The notes under the pieces are model-generated. The model worked only from the letters and a program-made list of their open reading frames with translations. It was not told the origin of the DNA and searched no databases. DNA of 64,000 nt from Sclerurus mexicanus. Its lineage: Eukaryota; Chordata; Aves; Passeriformes; Furnariidae. The position numbers and the translations under genes are program-made. The DNA lies in assembly GCA_013396755.1 (NCBI GenBank), contig VWZF01005476.1, positions 895,868 through 959,867 on the forward strand, read 5' to 3'. The number at the start of each line of letters is the position of its first letter. Positions within the stretch are counted from its first letter, which is position 1. Of the stretch, positions 1-12,181 are shown piece after piece.

Positions 1-379
1 CTAGTTTTAAGAAATACATTGTCCTTAGGAGAGATAATCCCACAATAGAGAGTCCATTAGAGGTATTAAAGCATTGGCAGCGCCTGATCTACAAGAAGGG
101 CTCTGTCCTGACAATAGACAATTAAAGCTGATAAATCTGCACTACTTGTTGCCGTTCTAATTCCTCGTAATTGTATGCTACTTGTCCCTGCCTCCTGCGT
201 CCAGGGATGAAGCATGCTTCTTTAATCTCCAGAGTACCTGACCTAGTTCCTATGTGGTCTTTTCAGGACCTGTTTTCTTCCCATCTGGACTTCTTCCCTC
301 CTACTCTCCTTTCCTGCTTCTCTCCCCTAAGCATTAAGAAGAGGTTACGATAGAGGGCACAGAAAACACCAGAGAACAG
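1..379. other. Non-coding, nothing recognised
   Basis: AT-rich unique sequence. The only open frame (171-353, plus, 60 codons) begins at a TTG, is pyrimidine-rich at its 3' end and resembles no family I know. No repeat, RNA gene or clear regulatory site is visible. Confidence 0.6.
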
Positions 380-620
380 CACCCGGATCAATAATTCTGG
401 AGCCCCAGACAATGCGCTAATCTGCAATAACAGCTAATCATGGTCGATTTGGCACACCAGTGATTAAACTGTACTTTTCATTAGGCTCAACAAGTAGAGC
501 AGACGCACACTGACAATTCAAATTGTCCTATCAGTAAGAGCTGCCAAACTCACGTGCACATCTGCATTTGTAGCTGCTGCATCACTAGACCTGCCCGACT
601 AGGTCTTTATGGGGGCTTAC
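380..620. promoter_or_regulatory. Candidate conserved non-coding element with a SOX-like inverted dimer
   Basis: This stretch has no low-complexity sequence and carries several homeodomain-type cores (CTAATC, GCTAATCATGG, GTGATTAAAC), a CACGTG E-box within CTCACGTGCAC near 551, and a perfect inverted repeat at 512-527 made of GACAATT, a CA spacer and AATTGTC. The inverted repeat places two SOX-type ACAAT/ATTGT half-sites face to face, four bases apart. That spacing is compatible with SoxE dimer sites as described for that family. Conservation is inferred from texture only, and no alignment was possible. The stretch could equally be neutral unique DNA. Confidence 0.33.
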
Positions 621-2843
621 CTGTTTTCTTTTGCCATTTTATGGACTGAAACCCTTAGTTGTGTTTTCTATAAAAATCAAGCCCCTGCCTCATTTCACTG
701 CCACAAGTTCTCTTAGTTAAAGGGCTCAATGATTGAAATTTTGATACGCAGGATGCTGAAAAATGATCATTGCAATTACATGTTTCCTCTTGGTGCTGAC
801 AATATTCTTGGTTTTACTTTAGGTCTTAAAGATACTTGGTGTTTTTCTCAAATTTTCTTTTTATTTTCTTGAAGAAATGTTGGAAGCCTGCTGTGACAGA
901 GCAGAAGCGTGAAAATGTGCAAGACAGGATTTTGAAGATGGAAAACAAGTAAAAATTACGTTGGATCTATTCATTTTTCAAATTGAACTGTTCAGCCACA
1001 TCACAAAATATTTGGAGGCTCAAGAACAGTTTGCATTTTCTTTTTTCACTCCTGAAGTTGTGAACAAACCACTACCATATTCACCTTAGAAATCCACACA
1101 GCTATTAACCTTTACATGCCATTTTAATAGTGACCTTCCTGTCACCCTCATAGAACAATTTCTTTTGACAACAGTTTATTCTGGTTGCAGTTGTACCTAG
1201 CAGACCCGTTTTGCAAACTGCCCTGAAAGCCTCACCCAAGAGTTTACCACAATTTTTCTCTAAGGCACAACACCAAATTCCAGGACTCCTAGAGACCAAC
1301 CCCACACACTCAGAGGTCTCCTTCTGTTTAACTTTAGCTTATCATCCTTGTAGTAACTTGAATAAGTGTTAAAACTGCACTTCAAGTTGCTCTCAAAAAA
1401 AAAAAAAAGAGCTTGGAAGATGTCAAACGAAAGCAGGAAATGTCTATTCTACTATTAATATTAATGAATCCCTAATGCATTTGCAACCCACTTGAGGTTA
1501 AGTCAGTAGAGTTCTTCTTCTGACAGCTATTCCTCATCACACTACCACTGCTGAAGATGTTGATGCTTTCCCTTTTGCTCTGTAATCTTTAAACCAAATT
1601 TAAATCAAGTTTAAACCAGAGTCTACCACAAAATAATGTATTTTATCCTAAAGAAACAGAAAGCCCTGGAGATGGTGGTTTAAAACAGTGCACATGTCCA
1701 CTCAATTTATCATTTTAAGATAGGAAGCTGCCGCAACAAACAAAACACCTCCTTGAAAGTGGGACAGCAGCAGATTGTGGTGCAGAAAGCTCTGGGATCT
1801 TTTGTTTTCCTGGAGTGCAACAACAGGGCTTTGCAGAGAAAGACAACAGCCTCCCCTTGCTGAAATCTAAATCAGTTCTTATAGAAAAGTCTGCCAACTG
1901 CTAGTTAGATGGTAGCAAAATATTGCAGATAATTCACTTTTCACGATAAAACAGAAACAGGCAGGCATGCAGCACCCAGCAGGGGCTCAACTGATAAAAC
2001 GGTGTCAAACTCAAACCATTTGTCAATTGGGAGGGAAGAGAGCAAGCTGAAAGATGGACTCAGGAAGTAGATTTATCTAGTGCGACACATTAACTAGTAT
2101 AAATACTAAGGAAAAAGTAAACACATTTACCCAGCAGTATCTCCAGCCAGCAAAGAAAAGGCTTCTGAGCCTCAGACCACGCTGGCCATCTAACCACTCA
2201 GCTGTCAGCTACAACAGCAGTAGCATTTTTCTTCTTGTGCAGGATTGCAATGCCATTTAATTCATGGCACTAAAAGGTCCTATTAGAAGTGTACATTATA
2301 ATTAAGCAAAACAAAAGCGTGACTCGTCTGCTGTTCTAGTCTCCTCCCTCCACCCAGTAGCCAAAACAATAAAACCACCTTGGCAGCAAACAAGTCAGGT
2401 AACATACCCCGGAGAAGAGCACAGATTTGTTATAGAATCATTCACTCTGCGTCTGGCTTGTTCAAAACTGCCTTATCAGAAACTTCTGTGCCGGAGGCTC
2501 CCGAGGCAACGGAGGGGGCTGGCAATGCAGGTCAGGCACAGTAAGTCGCCAACAACGTAATGTGGGGCACATAAACAAACTGGAATAATGCAGGGCAGAA
2601 GGGCTCTTTGGATGTATGTTTTCCATTGTAAAGTATAAACCAATAGCACAGTCTGAGAGCAGCACATCCCTGCTGCGATCGCCGGGAAGAAGGAAAATGT
2701 TTCAAAGGGCTTTAGGATACCAACTCACAGCTACATGACAACCTGTAGTATCAAAGAATGGTGCAACACACCGGCAAACCATTTGAACACTCAATCGAAT
2801 ACAAACCTCAGAAATTAACAGCAAACTAAGTAATCTGCATCGT
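621..2843. other. Non-coding, no gene recognised
   Basis: Unique AT-rich sequence with a run of 14 A at 1395-1408. Open frames here are at most 67 codons, except one of 81 codons at 2702-2947 (minus) that runs into the adjacent C-rich tract. They mostly start at non-ATG codons and show no domain or membrane pattern. No repeat family recognised. Confidence 0.55.
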
Positions 2844-3086
2844 GCCCCCCCGGCCCCCCAACCCCCGCCAAAAAAAGGAGTCAGTTCATAAAGAAAATTA
2901 CAGCACAGTTCTTTGTTCAGCTGTACCTTCATGTGTCCGCACAGCACAGGTTTCCCACCTCCAGCTTATGCATGTCAGGATTTTAGTCCGTATGGAAAGT
3001 CTGCCACTCACTCTCACACCCTTACACACACGCACGCATGCTCACGCACACCACACCACACCCGCGCTCTCGCTCCCCAACACACA
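2844..3086. repeat. C-rich and CA-rich low-complexity stretch
   Basis: A C-rich run at about 2844-2868 with short A interruptions is followed by imperfect (CA)n from about 3007 to 3086 with interspersed CG and CC. Open frames over this part (up to 94 codons) are rich in His, Thr and Pro because they translate CA repeats, so they are not genes. Confidence 0.7.
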
Positions 3087-3164
3087 CTGCCTGCAACTGC
3101 TCCGAGGATTTTAGAATTTCCTCTTGCTAGCAGATTCCTCCCTCCCCTCACATCCACTCCACCC

Positions 3165-3330
3165 CGTTCTGTAATTAGGCTTAACAAGAGCAATTAACAA
3201 AACAAACTCCTCTCCTCCTGGTGGCCTGATAATTCTGATTGTCATAATGTATTAAGATGTGTAAGCCAGTTTAAAATAAAGGTAAATTACAAGATTGCAC
3301 AAGAGACATTTTGCACCTATTTCTGCTGCT
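3165..3330. promoter_or_regulatory. Possible conserved non-coding element
   Basis: AT-rich but not low-complexity. It holds several homeodomain-type cores in about 100 bp (GTAATTAGG, GCAATTAAC, GATAATTCTGATTG, TGTATTAAG) straight after the CA-rich stretch. This is a weak call from motif density alone. Confidence 0.22.
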
Positions 3331-5332
3331 TTTATCGTAGGGATAATGAACATTCAGCCACGCCTTTAATTTAAAACATAAAACCTCAAAACTCACATCT
3401 GAACAACAGAGCTCAAAATTGTCACTTTCGAACCAGTAAGACTATTTTGATTTTTTGCTATTTATTAGAGAGCAGCTCCCTTCTCTGCATAACAATCTCC
3501 TTAGAAATAGTTTTCTTTATGGAATTACTTTGTGACCCTAGACATCCAAGATGCGAAATCAAGTTTTAATGCATCTTTTGGCTTTACAGATATCCATGAA
3601 TAAAGGGATTGTAAATGTTCCTTTTGCCCTGCCTGGTGTCTAATGGCATCACACAGGTGACCAAACTCTCAACACTTTTCTCATAGTTTGTCCATCCACT
3701 TTTAAATCACTTTCCTTCAGCAATCGAATCACAGAAATTTAGTGTCAGAATCATCCAAAAACAATTGAGGACTAACTGATTTCAGGTGGTTAGTGGAGAA
3801 ACTTTGATATCCTTTGATTTCAGTCAGCTGTGGGTACAACACAGAGAAAATTGACAGACAGCCTGAATTCAGTTGGGAAACATATCTAGTTCTTGTTCTG
3901 CTTATACACTCTGTGAGTGTGTAATTAAAACTGTCAACATAAAATTAGTAAACATCAAAATCATAAGCAAACAGAAGACCAGAAAATAAAAGCAGTTTGA
4001 TATGTGACATGAATTTGGGTTCATATGAACTGAAAAAACATTCTGTTCCCTCAGTTACGTACAACCTGATTTACAATACTATCTGACAATTACAATTTAA
4101 AAAAAAAAAAAAAAGAAAGGCTGATGTTGCTAGTGTATTGTTGGAATCCTGCAGTTTCTGATAAGCTAGATATGTTTTCCCAAGTCAATGATTTCATCTC
4201 TACTGGGTGTCAACATTTGCACAAGAATAATTTTGGGGGTCAGAAAGACATCAGCAAATGAGATTTCAAAAGGTTTCACAAGAGCGCAGATTGCTCAAAC
4301 GCAGGGAAAGGAGGGTTTCAGCTTCCAGAAGTTCACTCTTCTGCTTCTTCATTCCTTCTTCCCTGAAACTGAGTCAAAGTTCTGTAAAAACCTACAGCAA
4401 ACCATCAGATTTACAAGACAACAGCCTCACATAAAAACCCCCAAGCTTTGCAGTGAGACAAACACTCCGACATGTCAGTAAATGGAGACCTATTATGGTG
4501 CAAACTCAGGCACTCTTTCAATGGGTAGGAGATGCCAGAAGATCTAGGATTGCATACAGAAACTCAGTTCTGCACTCCTGGCATATGATGGACCATCTTT
4601 TTCTCCACCTCATTTGGAGTTCAGAAAGAAGAGTGCTGACTAAAAGTAATTTTTCCAGATTTTTTTCTCTCTGCTTTCTCCTTGAAAGGCCCAGTGCCTT
4701 ACTTTAACCACAGACCATTCAAATGAAGACAACCAATTTTGTCTTGTATTTTTCCACTTTGCTCATCAGAATAGCAGCACTTGAACGCCTCACAAACATC
4801 AAATAATGACTAATCTGATTTTCACAATACCTCCCCCATATGTTGATGAAGGTATTATTGCTATTCTCGCTCTGCAGAAGGGGTATGGAGACACGATGAC
4901 ATTAACATCAAAAGCATACATTAATTTTGGGATGCAGAGCAGCCGATTTACTTGGCATAGCACATTACTTTTTATGTTCAAAGCATTTCTCTTCCTGGCA
5001 TCTGTGATGCTCTGCATTTTGCAGGGCTTCATATCAGGCACCCAGGAGGATGTCAAAATTATTGCCCACCTGCAAAAGGCTTTGCCAAGGTGAATTGGCA
5101 TGAACCTTATTCAGAACCACAGGAAGAAATAAGACATAGTTCTTCAGAGCAGAGCTCACTTGCTCAGAGAAGAGCAACACTTTTTCCTACCATGGCCATC
5201 TTACTTCCTTATGCTGCAGCAAATGAGATGGGGGGAAGAGGTGTCTTAAAGATAACATTTTATTACACCATCCCAATTCACCTCCCCTAGCAAGCTTGTC
5301 TTATGCCTGAATGAGGCAAGTAACCAGTTAAT
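3331..5332. other. Non-coding, no gene recognised
   Basis: Unique sequence with a run of 16 A at 4099-4114. Around 3800-3840 the text TTTGATTTCAGTCAGCTGTG resembles a dispersed sauropsid repeat, but too little remains to call. Frames of 84-100 codons at 4188-5101 lie on both strands over the same bases (4799-5101 minus and 4806-5093 plus), as expected for chance open frames. Confidence 0.5.
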
Positions 5333-5356
5333 AGTAATTAAAGGAGTAATTAAAGA
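5333..5356 (+). repeat. Perfect tandem pair of a 12-bp TAATTA unit
   Basis: AGTAATTAAAGG (5333-5344) is followed directly by AGTAATTAAAGA (5345-5356), identical at 11 of 12 positions. Each unit contains a TAATTA homeodomain core, so the cores sit 12 bp apart, a little over one helical turn. It may be a small homeodomain site array or a chance duplication. Confidence 0.6.
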
Positions 5357-6139
5357 CTGTATCATAATGCATAAGAGGATCAAATTGGGGTTAGGCAAAC
5401 AACCTTAAGTCCAGAGAACTCAAGTCTGCAATTTCAGTAATGTTTTTCTACAGTTTTTATGCTGATTTTTGAAAATGCAAATAGAAAAAACAGAGATCTC
5501 ATGACCTGGCATTACACTGATGCCCAAACAGATCAACAACAAATATGATCTGCCACAGGCAGATTTCTGCAGGGCAGCTGGCAGATCTGGCTCAGAGCAA
5601 CCATATGGTTGTTTTTGGCAAGGTCAGCACAAGCATTGTAAGGGATAGGACACTTCTGTTGGTGGATTTCCCCAGGTGACAGGCTGGAAGCAGAGGAATG
5701 ACTGCTTTCAGGCATCTTGATTTCATGTCAGGTTTGGTGTGGAGTTTGTTCTTCCTCTCCCAGACCTCATCTCAGATTTCTGATTGGTTTCCTTGCCCAG
5801 CAAGTCCTCAGCTTGTTCCTCCTGACCCCTCTTATAGTTTCCCTTTCCAGTCACTCCCATCTTCCACTCCCACACTCAGGCTCCTGTGTGCCAAGTCTTC
5901 TCATCAAGCCAGTTTCAGTCCCTCCTGGTTCCTCATCTGCACTACACTTCTTTACCATCCTGATCCAAGCAAACGTGCCATGCTCTCTATCACCATGTGC
6001 CCCTTCCTGCTGACCAGCAGGCCTGGCCTCCACAGTCTGCACAGCAGTGTGGTGTAATCAAGTCTCCAGGCATCTCCTGGTGCTCCTTTGCAGGCACGTA
6101 GCAGTGAGCTCAGTTCACACGTTGAGCAGACATGGTGTC
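5357..6139. other. Non-coding, pyrimidine-rich in its second half
   Basis: From about 5700 to 6060 the plus strand is strongly pyrimidine-rich. Overlapping 119- and 98-codon frames there are rich in Ser, Pro, Leu and Phe, which is what C/T-rich DNA encodes by composition. No gene is supported. Confidence 0.55.
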
Positions 6140-6280
6140 AAGCCAACTGGAACTCCTGTGACTATGTTAGTATGGCACTGAGCCCGAGCTAATAAGCCTT
6201 GGTGAGAAGCCGGATATATTAGCTTGGGCTTAGCACCGTGCTAATGCAGTCAGGCAGCTTTTGGATCAGAGCTGGCTTAC
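6140..6280. repeat. Imperfect palindrome (hairpin-forming), about 140 bp
   Basis: The core arms are 6166-6194 and 6217-6245, each 29 bp, matching as reverse complements at 22 of 29 positions around a 22-base loop. Six of the seven mismatches are transitions, so several could pair as G-U in RNA. Weaker complementarity continues outward (AGCCAACTGG near 6141 against AGAGCTGGCTT near 6269). This is probably an old dispersed palindromic repeat. It has no recognisable coding content. Confidence 0.65.
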
Positions 6281-9200
6281 ATCCCACCCGCTTTTAACAC
6301 CGATCTTGCTCATCTTTGTCTACAATAACCCATAAAGATAAATCCCTCGGTCCTGTACCAACCTTACTCTCAGTTTCCCTCTTTTCTGACACTGATGATC
6401 TCCAGGCATAGTCTCTCCTCCTTCATAATCCCCTACAGGTTCAGCTCTTGTCCATAGGCTTTCAAAACCAGTTCCTTTTGATGGCTCTCTGGCCTCAGGA
6501 TAGTTTGCAATAAGCTTGCACCAAACATGCACTCTTCTGCTCTCAGTTCAGGTGCTCTGTTTTAGACCCAAAAGCGTTCACTCAATGAAGTGAACCGTGA
6601 TGCCCTTCTCCAGCTCCTGAGAGAGCTGCTCTGCCAATCCTCTAGCTTGGTTTCTAGTTCAAAAGCCATTCTCTTGGGCGTGGGAAATAGAGGTAGGGAC
6701 AAGGACTGGACTGTGTTCTGGTCTTGCTCTGACAGAGACCCACTGCAAATGAAGTGCATGTGGAGATCCATAAACTGGGAAGTGCTCCTGGCAGAGAGGA
6801 TGGTATTTGAGCATCCCAGACAATGACAGTCACCACCCTCCCCTGTCACATAAGCTATCCTTCCCTGAATCACTGAAGCTGTCATTCAAACTTCTGCTCC
6901 AAAAAGTGGGTGCTATCATGGTTGAAATTACTTTTCAAAGAAAAGTCATCACACTCTTAATGTTAGCAATACAATTTTTGTCATAGCCAAGTTTTTGGAA
7001 ATGACAGAAAGGATTTTGGTGAAAAATACCGCCAGAAGAAAGGCAAATGCAAGAAACATCTGAGTCACACATTTAGAATTTGGTAGATTTATTAGCACCT
7101 AAAAGTGGGATCTCCTAATGCAAATGGTCTGTCTTACCAAGAAGAGATGCTACCAGCCCTGCGTATATTAGATACCAGTTTCCTGAGATTAATTTTAGGG
7201 GGATGTTATTGAGCATTTTCCTTTGTATGAGAATAAGAATACTGCCATCACACATAAGTACCATACAAAGCATCTGCATAGATTTAAGCCCTTTTTCCTT
7301 GGCCTGCTGTTCCTCTTTCGGTGACCCAGGCCAATGCACTGGAATTGAATAATTATACAACATAGTAAGGTTTGATAAAGACAGAGGATGCTCCTGTTCC
7401 AACAAGGTTACACAATTTGCTCCTTTCAATATACTAAATCCTAATGGGCAATGGAGACAGCAGAATGCTGAGACTACTATTTTCCATCGCTGTTAAGATA
7501 AAAAAAATAAATAAACAAGTGACTGTGTAATTGCAGTAGCTTGCTGTAATAAAACCAGATCCTAAAATGACTAATCTTGTCACCAAATAATAATAATAAA
7601 AGAATTTTTTTTTAAAGATTAATTTGCACCAGTCTGTCCCAGCATACTTCTCTCATCTAAAATTATTAGCACACTATATGCACACAAATCAGGCAACAGG
7701 GAGTAAGGGAAGCTTGCAGTCAGACCTAATGTCTTCCCTTCCTCTCAGCCCCCAGTACAGGACAGCCACTTCCTCTCTACAAATGCTTTGCTCAGATCTG
7801 TACACAAGACAGGCCACATCTTCCGGGGAGGCTCAAAGTCTTTGCAGACACACAGTTGCCTTCAAAGCATCACTGGAAATCTGTGTGGGAAGACTCTAAA
7901 ATATTAAAACCATCCTATACTCTTTTCTTTTAAACCAACAACAAACCCCCTCTAAACTTATCTACCACTTCTCTGTTCAGTTTATTCTGGGCTGCAGAAT
8001 AAACTTTCTGACTACTGAAAAAGATTCACAAAGCTGCACCACAAGTGCAAAGGAAAACAAATAGAGAAAATAGGTATGTCCCTTCCAAGAAGACAGTTGC
8101 TTTCCAGAACATTAAAATTATGCATAAGATTTTCCCCTACTACCAAAAGCAGGCAAAAAGAATGCTGATGTGAAAAAAGGCACTTCAAAACGTAGTTTAT
8201 CTGTCCTATATCTGAACTGACTTACCTTTTGGATCAACACTTCATTGCCATCTTGCCTAATTTTTTCTCCCACAGGTAACTGCTTGCCCTCTAGCAGATT
8301 CACAAGTTATTTAAGCCATGATCTTCAGTTTTAAGAAATCCCCAGCTAAAAATTTGCTGCAGCACTTGTAACCACAGCCCAGCAGCAAGCAGGACACAAC
8401 ACTGCTCTCCTCATACAGCACTCCGGCAGCCAGCATGTACTGACTGACTACAGATGAGAGATTGTCATGTCTTCTGTTTCCCCATTGCTAACCTGAGAGC
8501 CCTCCTTGCAGCAGGATGACTTTCAGAGGCACATCCTTCATACCCTCTCCATGCTGCCAGATGTCCTCTGCAGATAGTACATGGCTTTCATTTTTGTATT
8601 CCACAATAGCTTAACAATTTTGATAAAAATACTACTCCTGAAAAAAGTGTGCATTATTCTTAGAGAAGGTGGAGAGGCCAAAAGAGTCGGTCTAAGTTAA
8701 ATCATCTGCATTTCATTTCACATTTCTTTCTGACTCTTAAATCCAAGCTTCTGACAGTCCTTTATATAGATAACTGGATCCCTTTGAAATATGGTCAAGG
8801 TGACAAGGTGTGGGGCAGTACGATTGAGACGCCATTTCCCTGAAATACCTGGCACATTTGCACAGTGCTATCATGACTCACTGCCCAGAGAGAAGAGGGC
8901 ACTAACAGACCTTTGGAAGCTCATGGTAAGTTTCTGTGGATGGATACTTTAACACCCCAGATAACAGCGAGGATAGATCAAGTGGTTTAAGCCTAGCAGG
9001 TACCAGAAATTCAGTGTATGTACTGGTTACTGAAAACAGACAAGACACAGGGAAATATTTTTTCTGACTAATTTACATAAAAATAGATTTGACTTTTGTA
9101 CAGTTGATGTGATTTTGCAAATCACCACAATGAAGAAATCTAAACAAAGTCCATCTGCATGTTTATAAACATGTACAAGTGTTTAAGGGACGCAATATGT

Positions 9201-9289
9201 TAAAAAAAAAGTCAACAATAATGGTTAGTCCATGCTTCCAATTATATTCTTTCTTCAATTAGTCTTGAAGAAACTAACACCTCTATTAA
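6281..9289. other. Non-coding, no gene recognised
   Basis: Unique sequence. Frames at 6562-6885 (minus, 107 codons) and 6590-6826 (plus, 78 codons) overlap each other, and 7115-7429 (minus, 104 codons) has no family resemblance. A short (AAT)n run lies at about 7585-7600 next to a T-rich tract. No RNA gene or mobile element recognised. Confidence 0.5.
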
Positions 9290-9784
9290 TCATTTCAATT
9301 AACTCCACGCACCACATGACATCCGCACCAGCAGCCCATATGTTGCGTTCCAATCACCCAAATATTAAAGACTTTTTAATTGATTGATCTAAAGAACATT
9401 CAACAGGCTCAAGGTGGCAGCCAGCCAGGAAATCCCAAAAGAAGATGACAAAAAGGTGGGGGTGCTAAACCAGCTTCCCAATTTGTTTTTCCTCTTCCTC
9501 CAGGGTTCACTAAGTTAATCCAATCACAGCCCATAAAGCCTCTTTTTAATAAAATAAATAAATAGATAAGAGAACACACATGTTGGCTTTCCCCCAGAGA
9601 AGCCCCCTCTGCTAAAGCTGGAGAGCCATCCTGTTAAGAAAGTGCTGCATAGGAGGGTGCATTTTTTATCCAGCAGAAATATTTAGCTTGGCCGCCCGCC
9701 AGGGAATGCTGAAAGAATAGACTGAATTAGGGGATTTACCTTCCACGTGTTTGGCACGCGTCATTAGAGGCTCTGAAGAGCTTG
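9290..9784. promoter_or_regulatory. Candidate conserved non-coding region
   Basis: The region has dense homeodomain-type sites (CATTTCAATTAACTCC, TTTTAATTGATTGATC) and a later G+C-richer part with CTTGGCCGCCCGCC near 9689, CCACGTGTTTGG (an E-box) near 9743, and CACGCGTCATTAG. It has none of the short decayed repeats seen elsewhere. Conservation is inferred from texture only. Confidence 0.3.
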
Positions 9785-11534
9785 ACTCTTTCGCTCTCTC
9801 ACTCTCTGTTTTTACTCCCCCCCACCAGAGCTTTGATGCAGAGAATAAAGTATGAGCTATAAGAGCAGTTGATGTGTTGCAGTTCTAAGTATTGGCATGG
9901 TGGCTTCTGTGCTGTCAAAGGAAAGTGATGCCCAGTTTCTGAAGGTAATTTTTTAAAATTCCAGTCAGATATAGAGTGATACATTTTAAAAACATTTGCT
10001 TTAACAGAGAAAATACCCCATACTATTTTTCTTTCTCTCTTTTCCCGTCAACAACAACAAAAAAAAGTTTTTGAAGTTTTCTGTAGACAGATTTCAACTT
10101 GGAGTAAGTGGCTTATAAGTAAATTCCTTAAGTGAAACTTCAACCACAGAGTATTTTAGGAGCTCATTTGAAATGTTAGTTTTGTAACGATAACCCATGA
10201 ATTGCTCTGTCATTTGACTTTTATATGCTGTCATGTGGACTTAGGTTATTTTAAAAAACACTTCTTTACCTAAGTACTTTGGTCTTGCAAATACCTATTA
10301 AGATCTATAACCAGAACATGTTAATAGAGATGGCTAGTCTATACCTCAAGTAACTCGAGCACCTTCTCAGAATTTCTAATTTGCAAAAGGAAAGACTATA
10401 TTTTAAGTTAGCCTCTGCCACCTTAACTTAATGTAGAGGAAACAAAAAGAAAAGAACACACACACACACACCCAGTTTCCAGATGAATAAAAGCATGGAG
10501 GTCCTTAAACCAACAGTAAATACAAATGTTTGCGTCTGGCACACATGCAAACCCTGTTTACAGCACAGAGTTTTGCAGAACAGCTCGCACTGCCACTAAC
10601 CGCCATCCACGGAGCTGGTGTGAGTGCTGGGAGAGCCCTGTTGCAGCTGCCTCTGCTGTACTGTCTCATCACAGTATCAGATAAAAACAAGTCCTATCCA
10701 CACACAGTTTTTATCACTATTGATTAAAGGAAATCAAATTAGAAGCTACTTGTTGACATGCTTACTCAAAACAAGATTCAAGCAGAGTTTCTGAACTAGT
10801 TCTGGTTGTGTCTTTATCCCATCTTTGCTTGCAAATAAATCTGGGCTTGACATTGGTTCAGCTAAATTCATGCCACCAAATGACAGACCGCATGGGAATC
10901 TTCATCTCTTTTTCAGTAAAACTAGTTCATTGGGCCTTGCTTATCAGGAGATCTTGTGGGCTACACAAAAGCAACTTAAGGGATGGATACTGGCCCTCAA
11001 ATGAAAATACAAAACATTAACTCCAATGTCAGAAGGGTGCTGAGGACCATCTCCTTGATAAATGTAAAACATCAAAGCTGCAGGGACATTCTCTTAGCTT
11101 ACGGGCAGAGCGATAGTTTATCACTTCTTAAATAAACCATTCATAATTCATAGCCAGGTTGAAAACCACACAAATAATAAGCTCTCAGTATTACTCAGCG
11201 GAAAGTGAGAACTGGAGTTTTCCACCCAAACCTGTAGAGGCTGACAAGTTCAGACATGGTTTTGTGAGCTCTTTCCTGGACCCCACATTTTTAATTCAAT
11301 TTAAAGAAAGCTAGGCAGCCACTTCCCCCATGTCTTTGAAGTAAAGATGTTAACATCCGTGCTAATAATGCAGACTACCCCTTCTTTTATCAAAGGCTTC
11401 AGCAACTGCAAAGGCTTTCTTTCCACCGCAAAGGAAAACTGCAAAAATAAAGCTTCCTGGTTCTGCTGCTAACAGGGCAAGTTTGACTCAAGACACTGGG
11501 CAGATGCCTGCCAATGCCTTAAGCACTGCTTTAT
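9785..11534. other. Non-coding, no gene recognised
   Basis: Unique AT-rich sequence with a short (AC)n microsatellite at about 10456-10471. The longest frames are 60-70 codons. Two of them, 10505-10690 (minus) and 10530-10727 (plus), lie on opposite strands of the same bases. Nothing else recognised up to the CR1 3' end. Confidence 0.55.
10456..10471. repeat. (AC)n microsatellite
   Basis: An uninterrupted AC dinucleotide run of about eight units in an A-rich context. Confidence 0.85.
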
Positions 11535-12181
11535 AAATTCATCGAATTGTTTCAGCTGCAAAAGACCTTTAAGATCATAGACATTAAAGATCATTCCAAT
11601 CATTAAGCCCAGCACTGCCAAGTCCACCACTAAACCATGTTCCTAAGTGCCACCATCTACACAGCTTTTAAATTCCTTCTCCAGGGATTGGCGCTCCACC
11701 TCTTCCCTGGGCAGCCTGTTCTGCTGTTTGACATCCCTTTCAGAGAAGAAATTTTTCCTAATATATTCAATCAGAACCTCCCTTCATGCAACTTGAGGCT
11801 GTTTCCTCTCATCATAGAGAGCAATAAAGTCCTCCCTGTGCCTCTTTTTCTCCAGGCTAAACCCTCTCAGGTTCCTCAGCTCCTCCTCATAAGACCTGTA
11901 CTTCAGACCTTTCACCAGCTTATTGTTCTTTGGACTCAATCCAGCACCTCAATGTCTTTCTTGCAGTGAGGGATCCAGAAATGAACATAGGATTGTGAGG
12001 TGTGGCCTGCCAAGTGCCAAGTACTGTGGGACGATAACTGCCCTTGTCCTACTGGCCATACTGTTGTTGATACAAGCCAGGATGCCATTGGCCTTCTTGG
12101 CCCCCTGGGCACACTGCTGGCTTGTGTTCAGCCACTGTCAACCAGCACCCTCAGGTCCTTTTCCACCAGGCAGTTTTCCAG
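11535..12181 (-). pseudogene. CR1 ORF2 C-terminal remnant and 3' UTR
   Basis: Downstream of the open part of the reverse transcriptase the CR1 text continues, out of frame and with stops. Its landmarks on the minus strand include the segment coding K-D-I-E-V-L near 11965 and the R-K-N-F-F-like segment near 11750. The last roughly 110 bp (TTAAAGGTCTTTTGC on the minus strand, near 11575) correspond to the family's 3' UTR, which ends at the decayed octamer repeats near 11535. Confidence 0.85.

Noticed and set aside
3721..3760. Possible CR1 terminal octamers (GAATCACAGAA)
   Set aside because: Only one or two octamer-like words and no adjoining CR1 3' UTR text on either strand.
5698..6057. 119-codon plus-strand frame
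   Set aside because: Ser/Pro/Leu-rich product from pyrimidine-rich DNA, with a second frame open over the same bases.
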